Shown here in pieces: positions 34,923-45,080 of a stretch of 64,000 bases of DNA. The stretch's first letter is position 1; every line of letters starts with the position of its first letter. This DNA is from Lutimonas sp964595535. GTDB taxonomy: Bacteria > Bacteroidota > Bacteroidia > Flavobacteriales > Flavobacteriaceae. The DNA lies in NCBI GenBank assembly GCA_964595535.1, contig CAZQRD010000001.1, forward strand, positions 1 to 64,000, in the 5' to 3' direction. The notes beneath the pieces were generated by a model that saw only the letters and a list, made by a program, of their open reading frames with translations, searched no databases and had not been told where the DNA came from. The position numbers and the translations under genes are program-made.

Positions 34923-36380
34923 TCAATCCCAGATCCACCATTCAGCTTTTACCCCAAAATAATACCCCCATCTCTTGCTTCCTGTAAACTCAAGATATGG
35001 AGAATAAAGGGATTCCATGGCATAATCATTATATCGGGCTAAAGAAACTACAGCCCTTAAATGAGGGCGAGCCCAGGTATCTCTTTGACCCGTTGGAACA
35101 TAAACTGGTGCCACACTAAACTTTAGCATACTGGCCCAGGGGTTATCACCGTCCTTTCTCTGCGAATAATGTACTTCAGTAAGTAAATGAAAATAATCTG
35201 TGAGGTAATGTTCATTTCTAAAACCAACAGTAAAATCAAATTTTCTATTGTATACTTCGCGGCCAAAAAAGGTTTTTGACAAACCATTGCCATCGGCTGC
35301 ACCTTTACTATGGGTCAAGATCGCATAGGCATTTAAGGTGTATTTATCTGAAAAATTAAACACAGCATGATCTGTAAGTGCAAGGCTATAAGCACCTTTA
35401 AAATTCTGAGCAATAGTATCGGGTGCTCCAAAAGTGAGCCAGGTTTTAGACAATCCTCCATCACCCCCATTTGCGATACCTGTACCATATCTCACGGAGA
35501 AATCATTAAATGAACCAGGCAGCATTTTTTCAATTTTATGTTCGTGCTTTAGCCCGACCACAAAACCATGATCAGACGGAAAATTAAATTTCTGTTCAAT
35601 AGAATCTATTTCAATATCACCATCAGCATCAGCCATTCTGTGTATCTCACCTAAAAGTGTTAGGCTGTTATTTTTATTAATTTTAAAATCCTGTTCACCA
35701 ATAACTACTACTCTCTGCCTCAGGCCAGTGCTTGGTGTACCTGTTTTTATATTCAAATAGAAATATGGAGGCAGTGTTGACGTGGTATCGGTTGAAGACA
35801 CAAATACTGTTGATAGTCTGGTATTCTTAAACTCAACACCAAATCCTTGTCCTGAATGGTCATTAAAATAAAAATGGTCGGCAATATGTATATCCGGCCC
35901 TCTATACAAACGTGACCCAGCCCATAAGCTAAGGCCTGAGCCTTTAATGTTTCTAGCTTCCACATAAATTTCAGGTATGGCAAAAGCAAGTCCGCCAAGA
36001 CTTGTGGAGGTGCTATTACCAAAACTTGTTAGGCTTGTCGAATAGAAAGAAAACCTTAATTGTGCATATATTTGTGTACTATCACCTTCTTTAGGGTTCC
36101 AATTAAAATTAGGGACCACCTCAAGGTAATCCTGCTCCTCTAGTCTTCCCCCAATACTACCCATATTATTCAGATTGAGCCTCCTTCCTATGGAGCCTCC
36201 ATTTTCAAAATTCCAATCTACCCCTACCCGACCATAGGATCCAACATTAACCCTCTTATTGGTAGGGATTTGATACATAATCTGACCATGAATTTCGGGT
36301 AAAAGAACTAAAAAAACTAAGAAAAAAAAGCATAACCTAAATGTGGAAGAGTACTCAATAGGTTCGGTTATATTGGACAT
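34923..36380 (-). CDS. LamB/maltoporin-like outer-membrane porin
   Basis: A 485-residue protein with a signal peptide (hydrophobic stretch about residues 16-32, cleavage after HGQ or nearby) and many amphipathic beta strands ending in an aromatic-rich C-terminus. The segment WAGSRLYRGPDIHIADHFYFNDHSGQGFGVE matches the region of LamB around its greasy-slide and loop-3 residues (positions about 150-180). It should allow passive uptake of sugars. No sugar transporter lies beside it, so the substrate is unknown. (Motif quoted in parts: WAGSRLYRGPDIH and FNDHSGQGFGVE.). Confidence 0.72.
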   Translation of the reverse strand: MSNITEPIEYSSTFRLCFFFLVFLVLLPEIHGQIMYQIPTNKRVNVGSYGRVGVDWNFENGGSIGRRLNLNNMGSIGGRLEEQDYLEVVPNFNWNPKEGDSTQIYAQLRFSFYSTSLTSFGNSTSTSLGGLAFAIPEIYVEARNIKGSGLSLWAGSRLYRGPDIHIADHFYFNDHSGQGFGVEFKNTRLSTVFVSSTDTTSTLPPYFYLNIKTGTPSTGLRQRVVVIGEQDFKINKNNSLTLLGEIHRMADADGDIEIDSIEQKFNFPSDHGFVVGLKHEHKIEKMLPGSFNDFSVRYGTGIANGGDGGLSKTWLTFGAPDTIAQNFKGAYSLALTDHAVFNFSDKYTLNAYAILTHSKGAADGNGLSKTFFGREVYNRKFDFTVGFRNEHYLTDYFHLLTEVHYSQRKDGDNPWASMLKFSVAPVYVPTGQRDTWARPHLRAVVSLARYNDYAMESLYSPYLEFTGSKRWGYYFGVKAEWWIWD

Positions 36381-36448
36381 ATTTGAGAAGTTAGTTATAC
36401 CCGAAGATAACCAATATACTTTTTTTAAACAAAATTTTAAATGACCAT

Positions 36449-36473
36449 AAAAAAAGGAGGTCCATGACCTCCT
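36449..36473 (-). terminator. Intrinsic terminator of the gapN-like gene
   Basis: AGGAGGTC and GACCTCCT (36455-36462 and 36466-36473) form an 8-pair stem with a 3-base loop, followed on the minus strand by seven T residues. It lies about 34 bases after the stop at 36507. Confidence 0.85.
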
Positions 36474-36506
36474 AATCTAAAATAACTTAATAGAAACTAA
36501 TTCAGT

Positions 36507-38120
36507 TTATAAAATATAATTTGTGCTCACAAAATTAGATTTATTATTGTCGAGGATATCATTTAATATATCCTTGTTGAGTTGATTATTTTTGCAGGCA
36601 ACAAGTGTTCTGATCGAAAATGACCTGAGTGCAGCTCGAACACTAAGCGTGCTTACAGCCGAATCTTTTCGTCCAACAAAGGGATAAACGTCAGGGCCTC
36701 TTTGACACTGACTGTTAATATTAACCCTGCATACCTGGTTCACAAGGCTGTCTATAAGCGGGGCCAGGGTATCAGCATTTTTACTGAACAGGCTAACTTG
36801 CTGCCCGTAATTGGAATTTACAATAGAGTCAATGGGTTCCTGAACATCTTTAAAGGAAAGAATCGGAATAACAGGTCCGAATTGTTCTTCGTGATACACA
36901 TCCATTTGCTCATTCACAGGATACAAAACCGCAGGGTATACAAAACTATGATGTGAATCACCTCCTCCTTCATTGATGATTTCAGCCCCCTTGGAAAGTG
37001 CATCGTCAATAAGCCCCTTAATATAGGCAGGCTTACTCGGTTCAGGCAAGGGGGTCAGTTTCACACCATCCTCCCAGGGAAGTCCATATTTCAATTGCTT
37101 GATTCTGGCCACAAATTTCCTGTTAAAGGTCTCAATAACATTCTCATGAACAAAGATCATTTTTAACGCGGTACACCGCTGCCCGTTAAAAGAAAGTGAG
37201 CCCAAGACACATTCTTCAACTGCCAGATCCATGTCGGTATCCGGCAATACAATGGCAGGATTCTTCGCTTCCAGCCCCAACACCAGTCTCAGTCTATTCT
37301 GCTTTGGATGCTGACTTTGAAGTGCATTTGCAGATTTGCTGTTCCCTATCAGGGCCAGCACCTCAACACGACCTGATTTTACAATTGGAGTGGCCACTTC
37401 ACGTCCGCGCCCGAATAGGATATTGACAACGCCATTTGGAAAGGCCTCGGCAAAAGCTTCGAGCAGTGGAGTAATCAAAATAACTCCGTACTTAGCAGGT
37501 TTAAACACCGTAGTGTTTCCCATAATCAGTGCCGGGATAAGTAAACAAAAAGTTTCATTTAATGGGTAATTGTAAGGTCCGAGGCATAAAACTACTCCCA
37601 ATGGACCTCTTCTAATCTGAGCATAAACTTCACTGTGCAATTTCACACTGGCACAATTTCTGTCCAGCTCTTTTAATTCATTAATCGTATCATAAATATA
37701 TTCAACTGTTCTGTCAAATTCTTTCTGAGCATCAGGGAGGGTTTTTCCAATTTCCCACATGATGAAATTAACCACCTCTTCTCTTTTTAAAACCATTAAA
37801 CTGGTAAACTTTTCTACACATTTGATGCGCTCTTCCACTTTCATTGTTGGCCACAGGCCTGTTCCGTTGTTAAAAGCAACATTTGCAGCATCCAAAGCCT
37901 CCAAGGCATTTTTTTCACCCATTACCGGCAGGGTTCCCAGCAAGGTAGGCTCTAATTCTCCATTCTTATTCTCAGTGTACACGGGCGAATATACCTCCGT
38001 AGTTTTTCCACTCCATTTTTTGATCTTTCCATTCAACAAATAGGTGTCATATTTTTTATTCAGTGGCACCTGAAATGATTCTGGTACTTTTTGATCATTG
38101 AAAATCGTCTTTATTGACAT
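36507..38120 (-). CDS. gapN: NADP-dependent glyceraldehyde-3-phosphate dehydrogenase (GapN type)
   Basis: A 537-residue aldehyde dehydrogenase that would oxidise glyceraldehyde-3-phosphate directly to 3-phosphoglycerate and form NADPH. The catalytic Cys lies in SFNGQRCTALK and the general base Glu in LGLEAKNPAIVLP. The cofactor region LGPYNYPLNETF is in place. It carries a longer C-terminal tail than most aldehyde dehydrogenases (about 480-500). RCTA is typical of GapN. The assignment is by similarity; another aldehyde substrate is possible. Confidence 0.82.
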   Translation of the reverse strand: MSIKTIFNDQKVPESFQVPLNKKYDTYLLNGKIKKWSGKTTEVYSPVYTENKNGELEPTLLGTLPVMGEKNALEALDAANVAFNNGTGLWPTMKVEERIKCVEKFTSLMVLKREEVVNFIMWEIGKTLPDAQKEFDRTVEYIYDTINELKELDRNCASVKLHSEVYAQIRRGPLGVVLCLGPYNYPLNETFCLLIPALIMGNTTVFKPAKYGVILITPLLEAFAEAFPNGVVNILFGRGREVATPIVKSGRVEVLALIGNSKSANALQSQHPKQNRLRLVLGLEAKNPAIVLPDTDMDLAVEECVLGSLSFNGQRCTALKMIFVHENVIETFNRKFVARIKQLKYGLPWEDGVKLTPLPEPSKPAYIKGLIDDALSKGAEIINEGGGDSHHSFVYPAVLYPVNEQMDVYHEEQFGPVIPILSFKDVQEPIDSIVNSNYGQQVSLFSKNADTLAPLIDSLVNQVCRVNINSQCQRGPDVYPFVGRKDSAVSTLSVRAALRSFSIRTLVACKNNQLNKDILNDILDNNKSNFVSTNYIL

Positions 38121-38175
38121 ATTGAGTGCTATTTAAGTTATCTAATTTGATTATCTGATTTATGCGATACTAGTG

Positions 38176-39429
38176 TTATATTAAAAATTGAAACAATTGT
38201 GGACTGTTATTAAGGTATTCTCCGAAAAATCCCAATTTTTTCATCCTTTCCAACATGGGTTCAAAATCAGTGTGATTCTTAAGCTCTATCCCCACAACTG
38301 CTGAACTTCTGTCACGGCTATTCTTTTTGGCATATTCAAAATATGTGATATCATCGGTTTCCCCTAAAACATTGACCACAAATTCCTTTAGAGCCCCTGC
38401 ACGTTGAGGGAAAACAACCATAAAGTAGTGCTTGATCCCTTCGGAGAGCAATGACCTTTCCTTGATCTCCTCCATGCGCGAAATATCATTATTTCCACCG
38501 CTAATGATGCAGGCCACCCTCTTCCCTTCTATGGTGTCTTTGTACAGGTCTAATGCGGCCACAGAAAGCGCACCAGCCGGTTCAGCGACTATGGCCTTCT
38601 CGTTATACAATTTTAGCAAGGTGGTGCATATTTTACCCTCTGGAACAACCAATACGTCATCTATGACTTCCTGACAAATTGCAAAGGGAATATCACCCAT
38701 CCTTTTTACGGCAGCTCCATCAACAAATTTTTCAATATGTGCTAAAGTCGTATTCCGTCCCTTTGACAAGGAGGTTTTTAATGAGGGGGCTCCCTCAGGT
38801 TCAACTCCTATTATTTTAGTTTGAGGGCTCCTGTTTTTAAACACACTTAAAACCCCTGAAACCAATCCTCCTCCTCCTACTGGAACAAACAAAAAATCAA
38901 GAGGTTCCTTCAAATCTTCCAGTATTTCCAAAGCAACCGTACCCTGACCTTCAATAATTTGTTCGTCATCAAAAGGATGTACGAATTCAAATTGGTTTAA
39001 TTCACTGTATTCACGTGCAACATTATAAGATGCATCATAAGTATCTCCAATAAGCTGAATTTCTATATGTTCTCTCCCAAACATTTTAACCTGCTGAACT
39101 TTCTGCTGTGGGGTTGTGGTAGGCATAAAAATAACGCCTTTGATCGCCATAAACTGACATACCTGAGCAACTCCCTGGGCATGATTTCCTGCACTGGCAC
39201 AAACCACAGTTTTAATATTCTTGCTTTCTACAAGTGAACTGATCTTATTAAAGGCCCCTCTTATTTTATAGGATCTAACTCTTTGAAGATCTTCCCGTTT
39301 AAAGTATACTTCTGCCTTATATCGCTCCGAGAAATTAGGCATCCTGATCAGGGGAGTATGTCTTACCAGGTCACGAATTCGAAGAGCCGCCTCTTCTATT
39401 TTCTCTATATCGATAAAAGTTTTAGTCAT
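38176..39429 (-). CDS. ilvA: Threonine ammonia-lyase (threonine dehydratase)
   Basis: A PLP enzyme of 417 residues that makes 2-oxobutanoate from threonine, the first step towards isoleucine. The PLP lysine is in RVRSYKIRGAFN and the phosphate-binding loop is SGGNN (near 313). The C-terminal ACT-like regulatory domain starts with FMVVFPQRAGALKEF, which suggests feedback control by isoleucine. I start at ATG 39429; a TTG at 39438 is less likely. A terminator-like hairpin ends 11 bases before the start, so expression may depend on read-through from ilvC. Confidence 0.94.
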   Translation of the reverse strand: MTKTFIDIEKIEEAALRIRDLVRHTPLIRMPNFSERYKAEVYFKREDLQRVRSYKIRGAFNKISSLVESKNIKTVVCASAGNHAQGVAQVCQFMAIKGVIFMPTTTPQQKVQQVKMFGREHIEIQLIGDTYDASYNVAREYSELNQFEFVHPFDDEQIIEGQGTVALEILEDLKEPLDFLFVPVGGGGLVSGVLSVFKNRSPQTKIIGVEPEGAPSLKTSLSKGRNTTLAHIEKFVDGAAVKRMGDIPFAICQEVIDDVLVVPEGKICTTLLKLYNEKAIVAEPAGALSVAALDLYKDTIEGKRVACIISGGNNDISRMEEIKERSLLSEGIKHYFMVVFPQRAGALKEFVVNVLGETDDITYFEYAKKNSRDRSSAVVGIELKNHTDFEPMLERMKKLGFFGEYLNNSPQLFQFLI

Positions 39430-39440
39430 ATATACCAATT

Positions 39441-39478
39441 AAAAAACCATCGGCTTCATTCCTATGAAACCGATGGTT
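39441..39478 (-). terminator. Terminator-like hairpin between ilvC and ilvA
   Basis: Arms at 39445-39459 and 39464-39478 pair over about 15 bases with one mismatch (core CCATCGG/CCGATGG). On the minus strand six T residues follow. The hairpin is strong and lies only 11 bases before the ilvA start codon, leaving no room for a separate promoter. Confidence 0.75.
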
Positions 39479-39514
39479 AACTCACTTCAACAAGTTTGTT
39501 TTCCGATTTCCTGA

Positions 39515-40990
39515 TTAAACAATCTTAATCATTGCTGTCATGGATTCTCTTAATTCAGAACCAATAATTTCAACGGGATGATAACGCAATTCTTCATTGA
39601 CCGCGATCAATTGCTGGTTATCTACTCCATTGTTATTTCCATCGCCATATGTTGTGCCAATAACATCTGTTTCTACGCCTTTCATGAAATCTATCAATAA
39701 AGGTTTACAGGCATGATCAAACAAATAACATCCGTATTCGGCTGTATCTGAAATTGTTGCATTCATTTCATATAGTTTTTTACGTGCTATCGTATTTGCG
39801 ATCAACGGAGTTTCATGTAAAGATTCATAGTAAGCTGATTCATCGATGATTCCGGCCTCAGTCATAGTCTCAAAAGCCAATTCAACTCCTGCTCTTACAA
39901 AGGCCACCATCAATACACCATTGTCAAAATATTCTTGTTCAGAGATCTCAACAGCTCCGGCCGCAGTTTTCTCAAATGCTGTTTCTCCTGTTGCCTCTCT
40001 CCAGGTCAAAAGGTTTTTATCGTCATTTGCCCAGTCTTCCATCATGGTTTTTGAAAACTCTCCAGACATGATATCATCCATATGCTTGTGGAATAATGGT
40101 CTCATGATGTCTTTTAGTTCTTCAGACATAGCATAAGCTTTTAATTTAGCAGGATTTGACAAACGGTCCATCATATTGGTTATTCCCCCGTGCTTAAGTG
40201 CTTCTGTAACGGTTTCCCAACCATATTGAATCAATTTTGAAGCATATCCCGCATCTATTCCTTTTTCGATCATTTTATCAAAGCAAAGAATCGATCCTGT
40301 TTGCAGAACCCCACATAAAATGGTTTGCTCCCCCATAAGATCAGACTTTACTTCGGCGATAAAAGACGATTCCAATACCCCAGCTCTGTCTCCACCTGTG
40401 GCAACCGCGTAGGCTTTTGCCTCTGTATGACCTCTGCCTTCAGGATCATTCTCAGGATGAACAGCTATTAAGGTTGGCACTCCAAAACCTCTTTTATACT
40501 CTTCTCTTACTTCAGATCCGGGGCATTTTGGGGCCACCATTATCACAGTAAGATCTTTTCGTATTTGCATTCCTTCTTCCACGATATTGAAACCATGTGA
40601 ATAGGCAAGTGTAGCACCTTGTTTCATTAAAGGCATTATCGCTTTTACAACTGAAGTATGCTGCTTATCCGGAGTCAAATTACAAACGAGATCCGCTGTC
40701 GGAATCAATTCCTGATACGTCCCAACGGTAAAACCATTCTCCGAAGCATTCTTAAAAGATTGACGTTTTTCTTTTATAGCACTTTCTCTAAGGGTATACG
40801 AAATATCCAAACCTGAGTCTCGCATGTTTAAACCCTGGTTAAGACCCTGGGCTCCACAACCCACAATAACTACTTTTTTCCCTTTTAAAGCCGACACACC
40901 TTCTGAGAATTCAGAAGTATCCATGAACCTGCATTTTCCTAACTGTGCCAATTGTTCTCTTAATGAAAGAGAATTAAAATAATTTGCCAT
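39515..40990 (-). CDS. ilvC: Ketol-acid reductoisomerase, class II
   Basis: A 491-residue Mg/NADPH enzyme that isomerises and reduces acetolactate or acetohydroxybutyrate in valine, leucine and isoleucine synthesis. The Rossmann motif VVIVGCGAQGLNQGLNMR is near residues 36-53. The length of 491 and the duplicated C-terminal helical domain mark the long, E. coli-like class II. It is the fourth gene of the ilv cluster, 18 bases after ilvN. Confidence 0.96.
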   Translation of the reverse strand: MANYFNSLSLREQLAQLGKCRFMDTSEFSEGVSALKGKKVVIVGCGAQGLNQGLNMRDSGLDISYTLRESAIKEKRQSFKNASENGFTVGTYQELIPTADLVCNLTPDKQHTSVVKAIMPLMKQGATLAYSHGFNIVEEGMQIRKDLTVIMVAPKCPGSEVREEYKRGFGVPTLIAVHPENDPEGRGHTEAKAYAVATGGDRAGVLESSFIAEVKSDLMGEQTILCGVLQTGSILCFDKMIEKGIDAGYASKLIQYGWETVTEALKHGGITNMMDRLSNPAKLKAYAMSEELKDIMRPLFHKHMDDIMSGEFSKTMMEDWANDDKNLLTWREATGETAFEKTAAGAVEISEQEYFDNGVLMVAFVRAGVELAFETMTEAGIIDESAYYESLHETPLIANTIARKKLYEMNATISDTAEYGCYLFDHACKPLLIDFMKGVETDVIGTTYGDGNNNGVDNQQLIAVNEELRYHPVEIIGSELRESMTAMIKIV

Positions 40991-41008
40991 TATCTTTTAA
41001 TTTGTTTT

Positions 41009-41533
41009 TTAATTTAATTGTTTTCTTAATAATTCTGATATTTTCATTTCCTCCTTGGTTACCGAGATCCTTCCTGAGCGAACGAACTGCATGATGCCAA
41101 AAGATACCAGATCGTCATATAAGGCGTCAATTTCCTCCCTGCGGCCCGACTTTTCTATGACGAAGAATTCAGGAGATACCGTCACGATCTGAGCGTTGCT
41201 CTTCTTAATGATATTCTGTATTTGACGTTCTTCAAAGAGAAGACTCGATTTAATCTTAAATAAAGCTGATTGCAAAAATATGCTTTCCTCATTGGTGTGA
41301 TAATAGGCCTTGATCACCTCAACTTGTTTTTCAATCTGACCAATAATCTTTTTGACCCGATCTTCGGAAATGTCAACAACAATAATAAATCTGGATACAT
41401 TCTCAATTTCTGAACCCGATACTGTAAGACTTTCAATATTGATGTGTCGTTTTAAAAAGATGGTCGCGATTCTGGTTAACAATCCTAGATTGTTCTCAGA
41501 ATATATTGATATGGTATATTTTTCTGTCTTCAT
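41009..41533 (-). CDS. ilvN: Acetolactate synthase small (regulatory) subunit
   Basis: A 174-residue protein with an N-terminal ACT domain (YTISIYSENNLGLLTRIATIF) that binds the end product valine and activates the large subunit. The C-terminal half is of the ALS_ss_C type. Length is normal. It starts 5 bases after ilvB. Confidence 0.93.
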   Translation of the reverse strand: MKTEKYTISIYSENNLGLLTRIATIFLKRHINIESLTVSGSEIENVSRFIIVVDISEDRVKKIIGQIEKQVEVIKAYYHTNEESIFLQSALFKIKSSLLFEERQIQNIIKKSNAQIVTVSPEFFVIEKSGRREEIDALYDDLVSFGIMQFVRSGRISVTKEEMKISELLRKQLN

Positions 41534-41538
41534 TTTTA

Positions 41539-43272
41539 TTATTTTAATCTGATATCAGACACACTTGAACCCGTTGGAATCATTGGGAATACATTCTCCT
41601 CCATTTCTACCGCAACTTCGAGAAAATAAGATTCCTTTGAAGCGATCATTTCTTCTATAGCCTCCGTAAGCTCTTTTCTTTCAGAAACTTTTCGCGCCTT
41701 TATGCTATATCCTTCAGCAATCTTAACAAAATCCGGGTTCGTCATCACTGTCGAAGCATAACGTCCATCAAAAAACATTTCCTGCCACTGACGCACCATT
41801 CCCAGGAACCCGTTGTTCAGCACCACGATTTTTACCGGTACCTTGGTTTGTAAAATGGTTCCTAATTCCTGTATATTCATTTGAAAGCCTCCATCTCCAA
41901 TAATTGCCACAACTTCTCTTTCAGGTGCTCCCATTTTCGCACCTATTGCTGCTGGTAATGCAAAACCCATGGTTCCAAGCCCTCCTGAAGTTATTTTGCT
42001 TTTACCGTGTTTAAACTTACTGAATCGGCTGGCAATCATCTGATGCTGCCCTACATCCGAAACAATTACTGCTTCTCCTTTTGTAGCCTTATTTAACGCT
42101 ACGATTGTTTCTGCCATGGTAATACCATTAACATCTACATTGATCTGCCCGTCAATCACTTCTTTGAATTCTATATCATACAAATCATGAAATTCCTTCA
42201 TCCATTCCTTGTGTTGTTTTTTCTCGATAAGAGGAAGAATAGCCGAAAGCGTATCTTTAACATTGCCCATTACAGCAACATCTGTTTTTACATTCTTACC
42301 CACCTCTGCCGGATCAATCTCAAAATGAATTATTTTGGCCTGTTTGGCATAGGCTTCCAAATTTCCAGTTACCCTGTCATCAAATCGCATTCCAACAGCG
42401 ATCAAAAGGTCACAAGAATTGGTTAGCACATTAGGAGCGTAATTCCCATGCATACCCACCATCCCAACATGAAGTTCATGATCTGATGGTAAGGCAGACA
42501 AGCCAAGCAATGTTGAAGCCGAAGGAATACCTGCTTTTTCAATAAAGTCTTTGAACTCCTTTTCAGCATTTCCCAAAGTCAGACCCTGACCCCAGACAAT
42601 AAAAGGTTTTTTCGCCTCATTAATCAATTCTGCAGCGGCAGCTATACTGTTTGGATCCATTTCAGGCACAGGGGTGTAACTTCTAACTCTGCTACAGGGC
42701 TCATACGTAAAATCCAGTTCCCCAAATTGTGCATCTTTCGTGATATCAATCAATACCGGACCTGGTCTTCCTGATTTGGCAATATAGAAGGCCTTGGCCA
42801 TTATTTCAGGAATTTCAGATGCTTTTGTGATCTGATAGTTCCATTTGGTAACAGGGGTTGAGATACTTATGATATCCGTTTCCTGAAAAGCATCACTACC
42901 CAAAAGGTGAGATCCCACCTGCCCGGTAATACATACTATTGGGGTTGAATCGATCTGTGCATCAGCAATTCCGGTTATTAAATTCGTAGCTCCCGGACCG
43001 GATGTTGCAATCGCAACTCCAACCTTATCAGACACACGTGCATAGCCCTGTGCCGCGTGAACAGCGCCTTGTTCGTGCCTGGTCAACACATGATTTAATT
43101 CTTTTTCATACTTATAGAGCTCATCATAAACGGGCATAATGGCCCCTCCCGGGTAGCCATAAATCAGATCTACGCTTTCTTCCAAAAGACATTTCACAAT
43201 TGCTTCCGCTCCTGATATTCTTACACTCTTTTTATTTATCACTTTTTGAGTTGATTTTGTCATTGTTTCCAT
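41539..43272 (-). CDS. ilvB: Acetolactate synthase large (catalytic) subunit
   Basis: A thiamine-diphosphate enzyme of 577 residues that condenses two pyruvates, or pyruvate with 2-oxobutanoate. The Glu for ThDP activation is in TRHEQGAVHAAQGYAR, and the ThDP/Mg motif is IIGDGGFQMNIQELGTILQ. FAD-binding regions are as usual. The start is ATG 43272; an upstream TTG at 43281 is less likely. It follows ilvD by 27 bases. Confidence 0.96.
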   Translation of the reverse strand: METMTKSTQKVINKKSVRISGAEAIVKCLLEESVDLIYGYPGGAIMPVYDELYKYEKELNHVLTRHEQGAVHAAQGYARVSDKVGVAIATSGPGATNLITGIADAQIDSTPIVCITGQVGSHLLGSDAFQETDIISISTPVTKWNYQITKASEIPEIMAKAFYIAKSGRPGPVLIDITKDAQFGELDFTYEPCSRVRSYTPVPEMDPNSIAAAAELINEAKKPFIVWGQGLTLGNAEKEFKDFIEKAGIPSASTLLGLSALPSDHELHVGMVGMHGNYAPNVLTNSCDLLIAVGMRFDDRVTGNLEAYAKQAKIIHFEIDPAEVGKNVKTDVAVMGNVKDTLSAILPLIEKKQHKEWMKEFHDLYDIEFKEVIDGQINVDVNGITMAETIVALNKATKGEAVIVSDVGQHQMIASRFSKFKHGKSKITSGGLGTMGFALPAAIGAKMGAPEREVVAIIGDGGFQMNIQELGTILQTKVPVKIVVLNNGFLGMVRQWQEMFFDGRYASTVMTNPDFVKIAEGYSIKARKVSERKELTEAIEEMIASKESYFLEVAVEMEENVFPMIPTGSSVSDIRLK

Positions 43273-43299
43273 AAATAACAATTTAGTATTTAGTGTCGT

Positions 43300-44985
43300 T
43301 TAAAACTTATCTGTAACGCAACCTTCTGAAGCTGAAGAAACAGTTTTTGCATATTTATATAATATTCCTTTTGTATGCTTGGGAGATGGAACTTTCCATA
43401 AATCTCTTCTCTTTGAAACCTCCTCTTTAGTGAGATCCGCATCTATCGTATTATTTGCAGCATCTATAGTGATGACATCTCCATCTTTCAGCAATCCTAT
43501 TAATCCTCCTGATTGTGCTTCAGGGGTAATATGACCTACAACAAAGCCATGTGTTCCTCCCGAAAATCGTCCATCAGTAATTAGTGCAACGGTCTTGCCT
43601 AAGCCGGCCCCCATAATCATGGAAGTTGGTTTTAGCATTTCGGGCATTCCAGGTCCTCCTCTGGGGCCGACGTATCGGATAACTACGACATCGCCCTTAG
43701 ATACTTTTCCAGCACCAATACCGTCGTTAGCTTCCTGTTCTCCATCAAAAACAACTGCCTTTCCTTTGAAAAGATTTCCTTCCTTGCCACTTATCTTCGC
43801 CACAGCACCTTCTGATGCCAGGTTTCCAAAAAGAATCTGCAAATTACCGGTTGATTTTAAGGGATGGTCGGTCGGATAAATTACTTGCTGGTCTTCTTCG
43901 AAACTCAGGGGTTTTACATCCTTAAGATTCTCGGCAAGTGTCTTTCCCGTCACGGTCATACAATCTCCATGTAAATATCCTCCTTCAAGTAAATATTTCA
44001 TAACGGCAGGGGTACCCCCTATTCCATGAACATCTTCCATTAAATATTCACCACTTGGCTTAAGATCAGCTATCAAGGGTGTTCGGTCACTTACGCGTTG
44101 AAAATCATCTAGAGTGAAGTCAATACCTGCTGCATGGGCAATGGCCAGATAATGCAATACGGCATTCGTAGAACCTCCAAGGGCGTTGACCAATGCCACT
44201 GCATTCTCAAGTGATTTTTTGCTTATGATATCCAAGGGCTTCAAATCAAGTTCCAGTAAGTTTTTGATTGCCGCAGCTATTCTTGTACTCTCATTTTCTT
44301 TATGTGGATTTTCAGCGGGAATGGAAGAATTATATGGCAGGGCAAAACCCATCGCCTCAATAGACGACGCCATGGTGTTCGCTGTATACATTCCTCCGCA
44401 GGCACCTGCTCCCGGGATAGCGCTTTTAATAATTTCCTTATACTCCTGATCTGAAATTTCTCCTGATATTTTTTGGCCAAGCGCCTCAAAAGCAGAAACT
44501 ATGTTTAGTTTACGCCCCTTATATTTTCCAGAGGCAATCGTTCCTCCATATACCATGAGCGAGGGTCGGTTCAATCTAAGCATGGCCATTATGGCCCCAG
44601 GCATATTCTTATCACAACCCACTACCGATACAAGAGCATCGTAGCTCTGAGCGTTCATCACCACCTCAATGGAATCTGCAATAATATCTCTTGACGGCAA
44701 AGAATAATTCATACCGCTTGTTCCCATAGATATGCCGTCACTTACTCCAATGGTATTGAATATTAAGCCTACCTGATCTTTCTTATTTACTTCTTCCTTG
44801 ATTCCTGCTGCCAAATGATTCAAATGCATGTTACAAGGATTGCCATCATAACCTGTACTGGCAATACCTACTTGTGGTTTCTGCATATCTTCATCATTCA
44901 GTCCAACTGCATATAACATCGCTTGTGCCGCGGGTTGCGTTGCATCCTGAGTAAGTCTTTGACTGTGTTTATTTAAACCGTTCAT
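43300..44985 (-). CDS. ilvD: Dihydroxy-acid dehydratase
   Basis: A 561-residue iron-sulfur enzyme that dehydrates 2,3-dihydroxy-isovalerate and its homologue to the 2-oxo acids. The cluster cysteines lie in GYDGNPCNMHLN, VVGCDKNMPGAI and GAGACGGMYTANTMAS. The C-terminal TDGRFSGGTHGFVVGH motif is intact. First gene of the ilv cluster, behind an approximately 350-base leader with a possible attenuator. Confidence 0.96.
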   Translation of the reverse strand: MNGLNKHSQRLTQDATQPAAQAMLYAVGLNDEDMQKPQVGIASTGYDGNPCNMHLNHLAAGIKEEVNKKDQVGLIFNTIGVSDGISMGTSGMNYSLPSRDIIADSIEVVMNAQSYDALVSVVGCDKNMPGAIMAMLRLNRPSLMVYGGTIASGKYKGRKLNIVSAFEALGQKISGEISDQEYKEIIKSAIPGAGACGGMYTANTMASSIEAMGFALPYNSSIPAENPHKENESTRIAAAIKNLLELDLKPLDIISKKSLENAVALVNALGGSTNAVLHYLAIAHAAGIDFTLDDFQRVSDRTPLIADLKPSGEYLMEDVHGIGGTPAVMKYLLEGGYLHGDCMTVTGKTLAENLKDVKPLSFEEDQQVIYPTDHPLKSTGNLQILFGNLASEGAVAKISGKEGNLFKGKAVVFDGEQEANDGIGAGKVSKGDVVVIRYVGPRGGPGMPEMLKPTSMIMGAGLGKTVALITDGRFSGGTHGFVVGHITPEAQSGGLIGLLKDGDVITIDAANNTIDADLTKEEVSKRRDLWKVPSPKHTKGILYKYAKTVSSASEGCVTDKF

Positions 44986-45055
44986 TTACTAAGAAAGATA
45001 TATTAGTTCGTATTGAAATTATTTTTTTTAAATCTGTTATTCCTTAAATCATCAT

Positions 45056-45063
45056 CAAAAATA
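45056..45063 (-). promoter_or_regulatory. Alternative -7 element close to ilvD
   Basis: TATTTTTG on the minus strand matches TAnnTTTG, 70 bases before the ilvD start and downstream of the terminator at 45182-45210. If this is the real promoter, the attenuator idea does not hold. No -33 box was seen. Confidence 0.3.
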
Positions 45064-45080
45064 AACAGCCTTACAACGAT

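Noticed and set aside
43595..43879. Plus-strand open frame of 94 codons inside ilvD
   Set aside because: It lies entirely opposite a well-conserved gene and has Pro/Ser-rich shadow composition.
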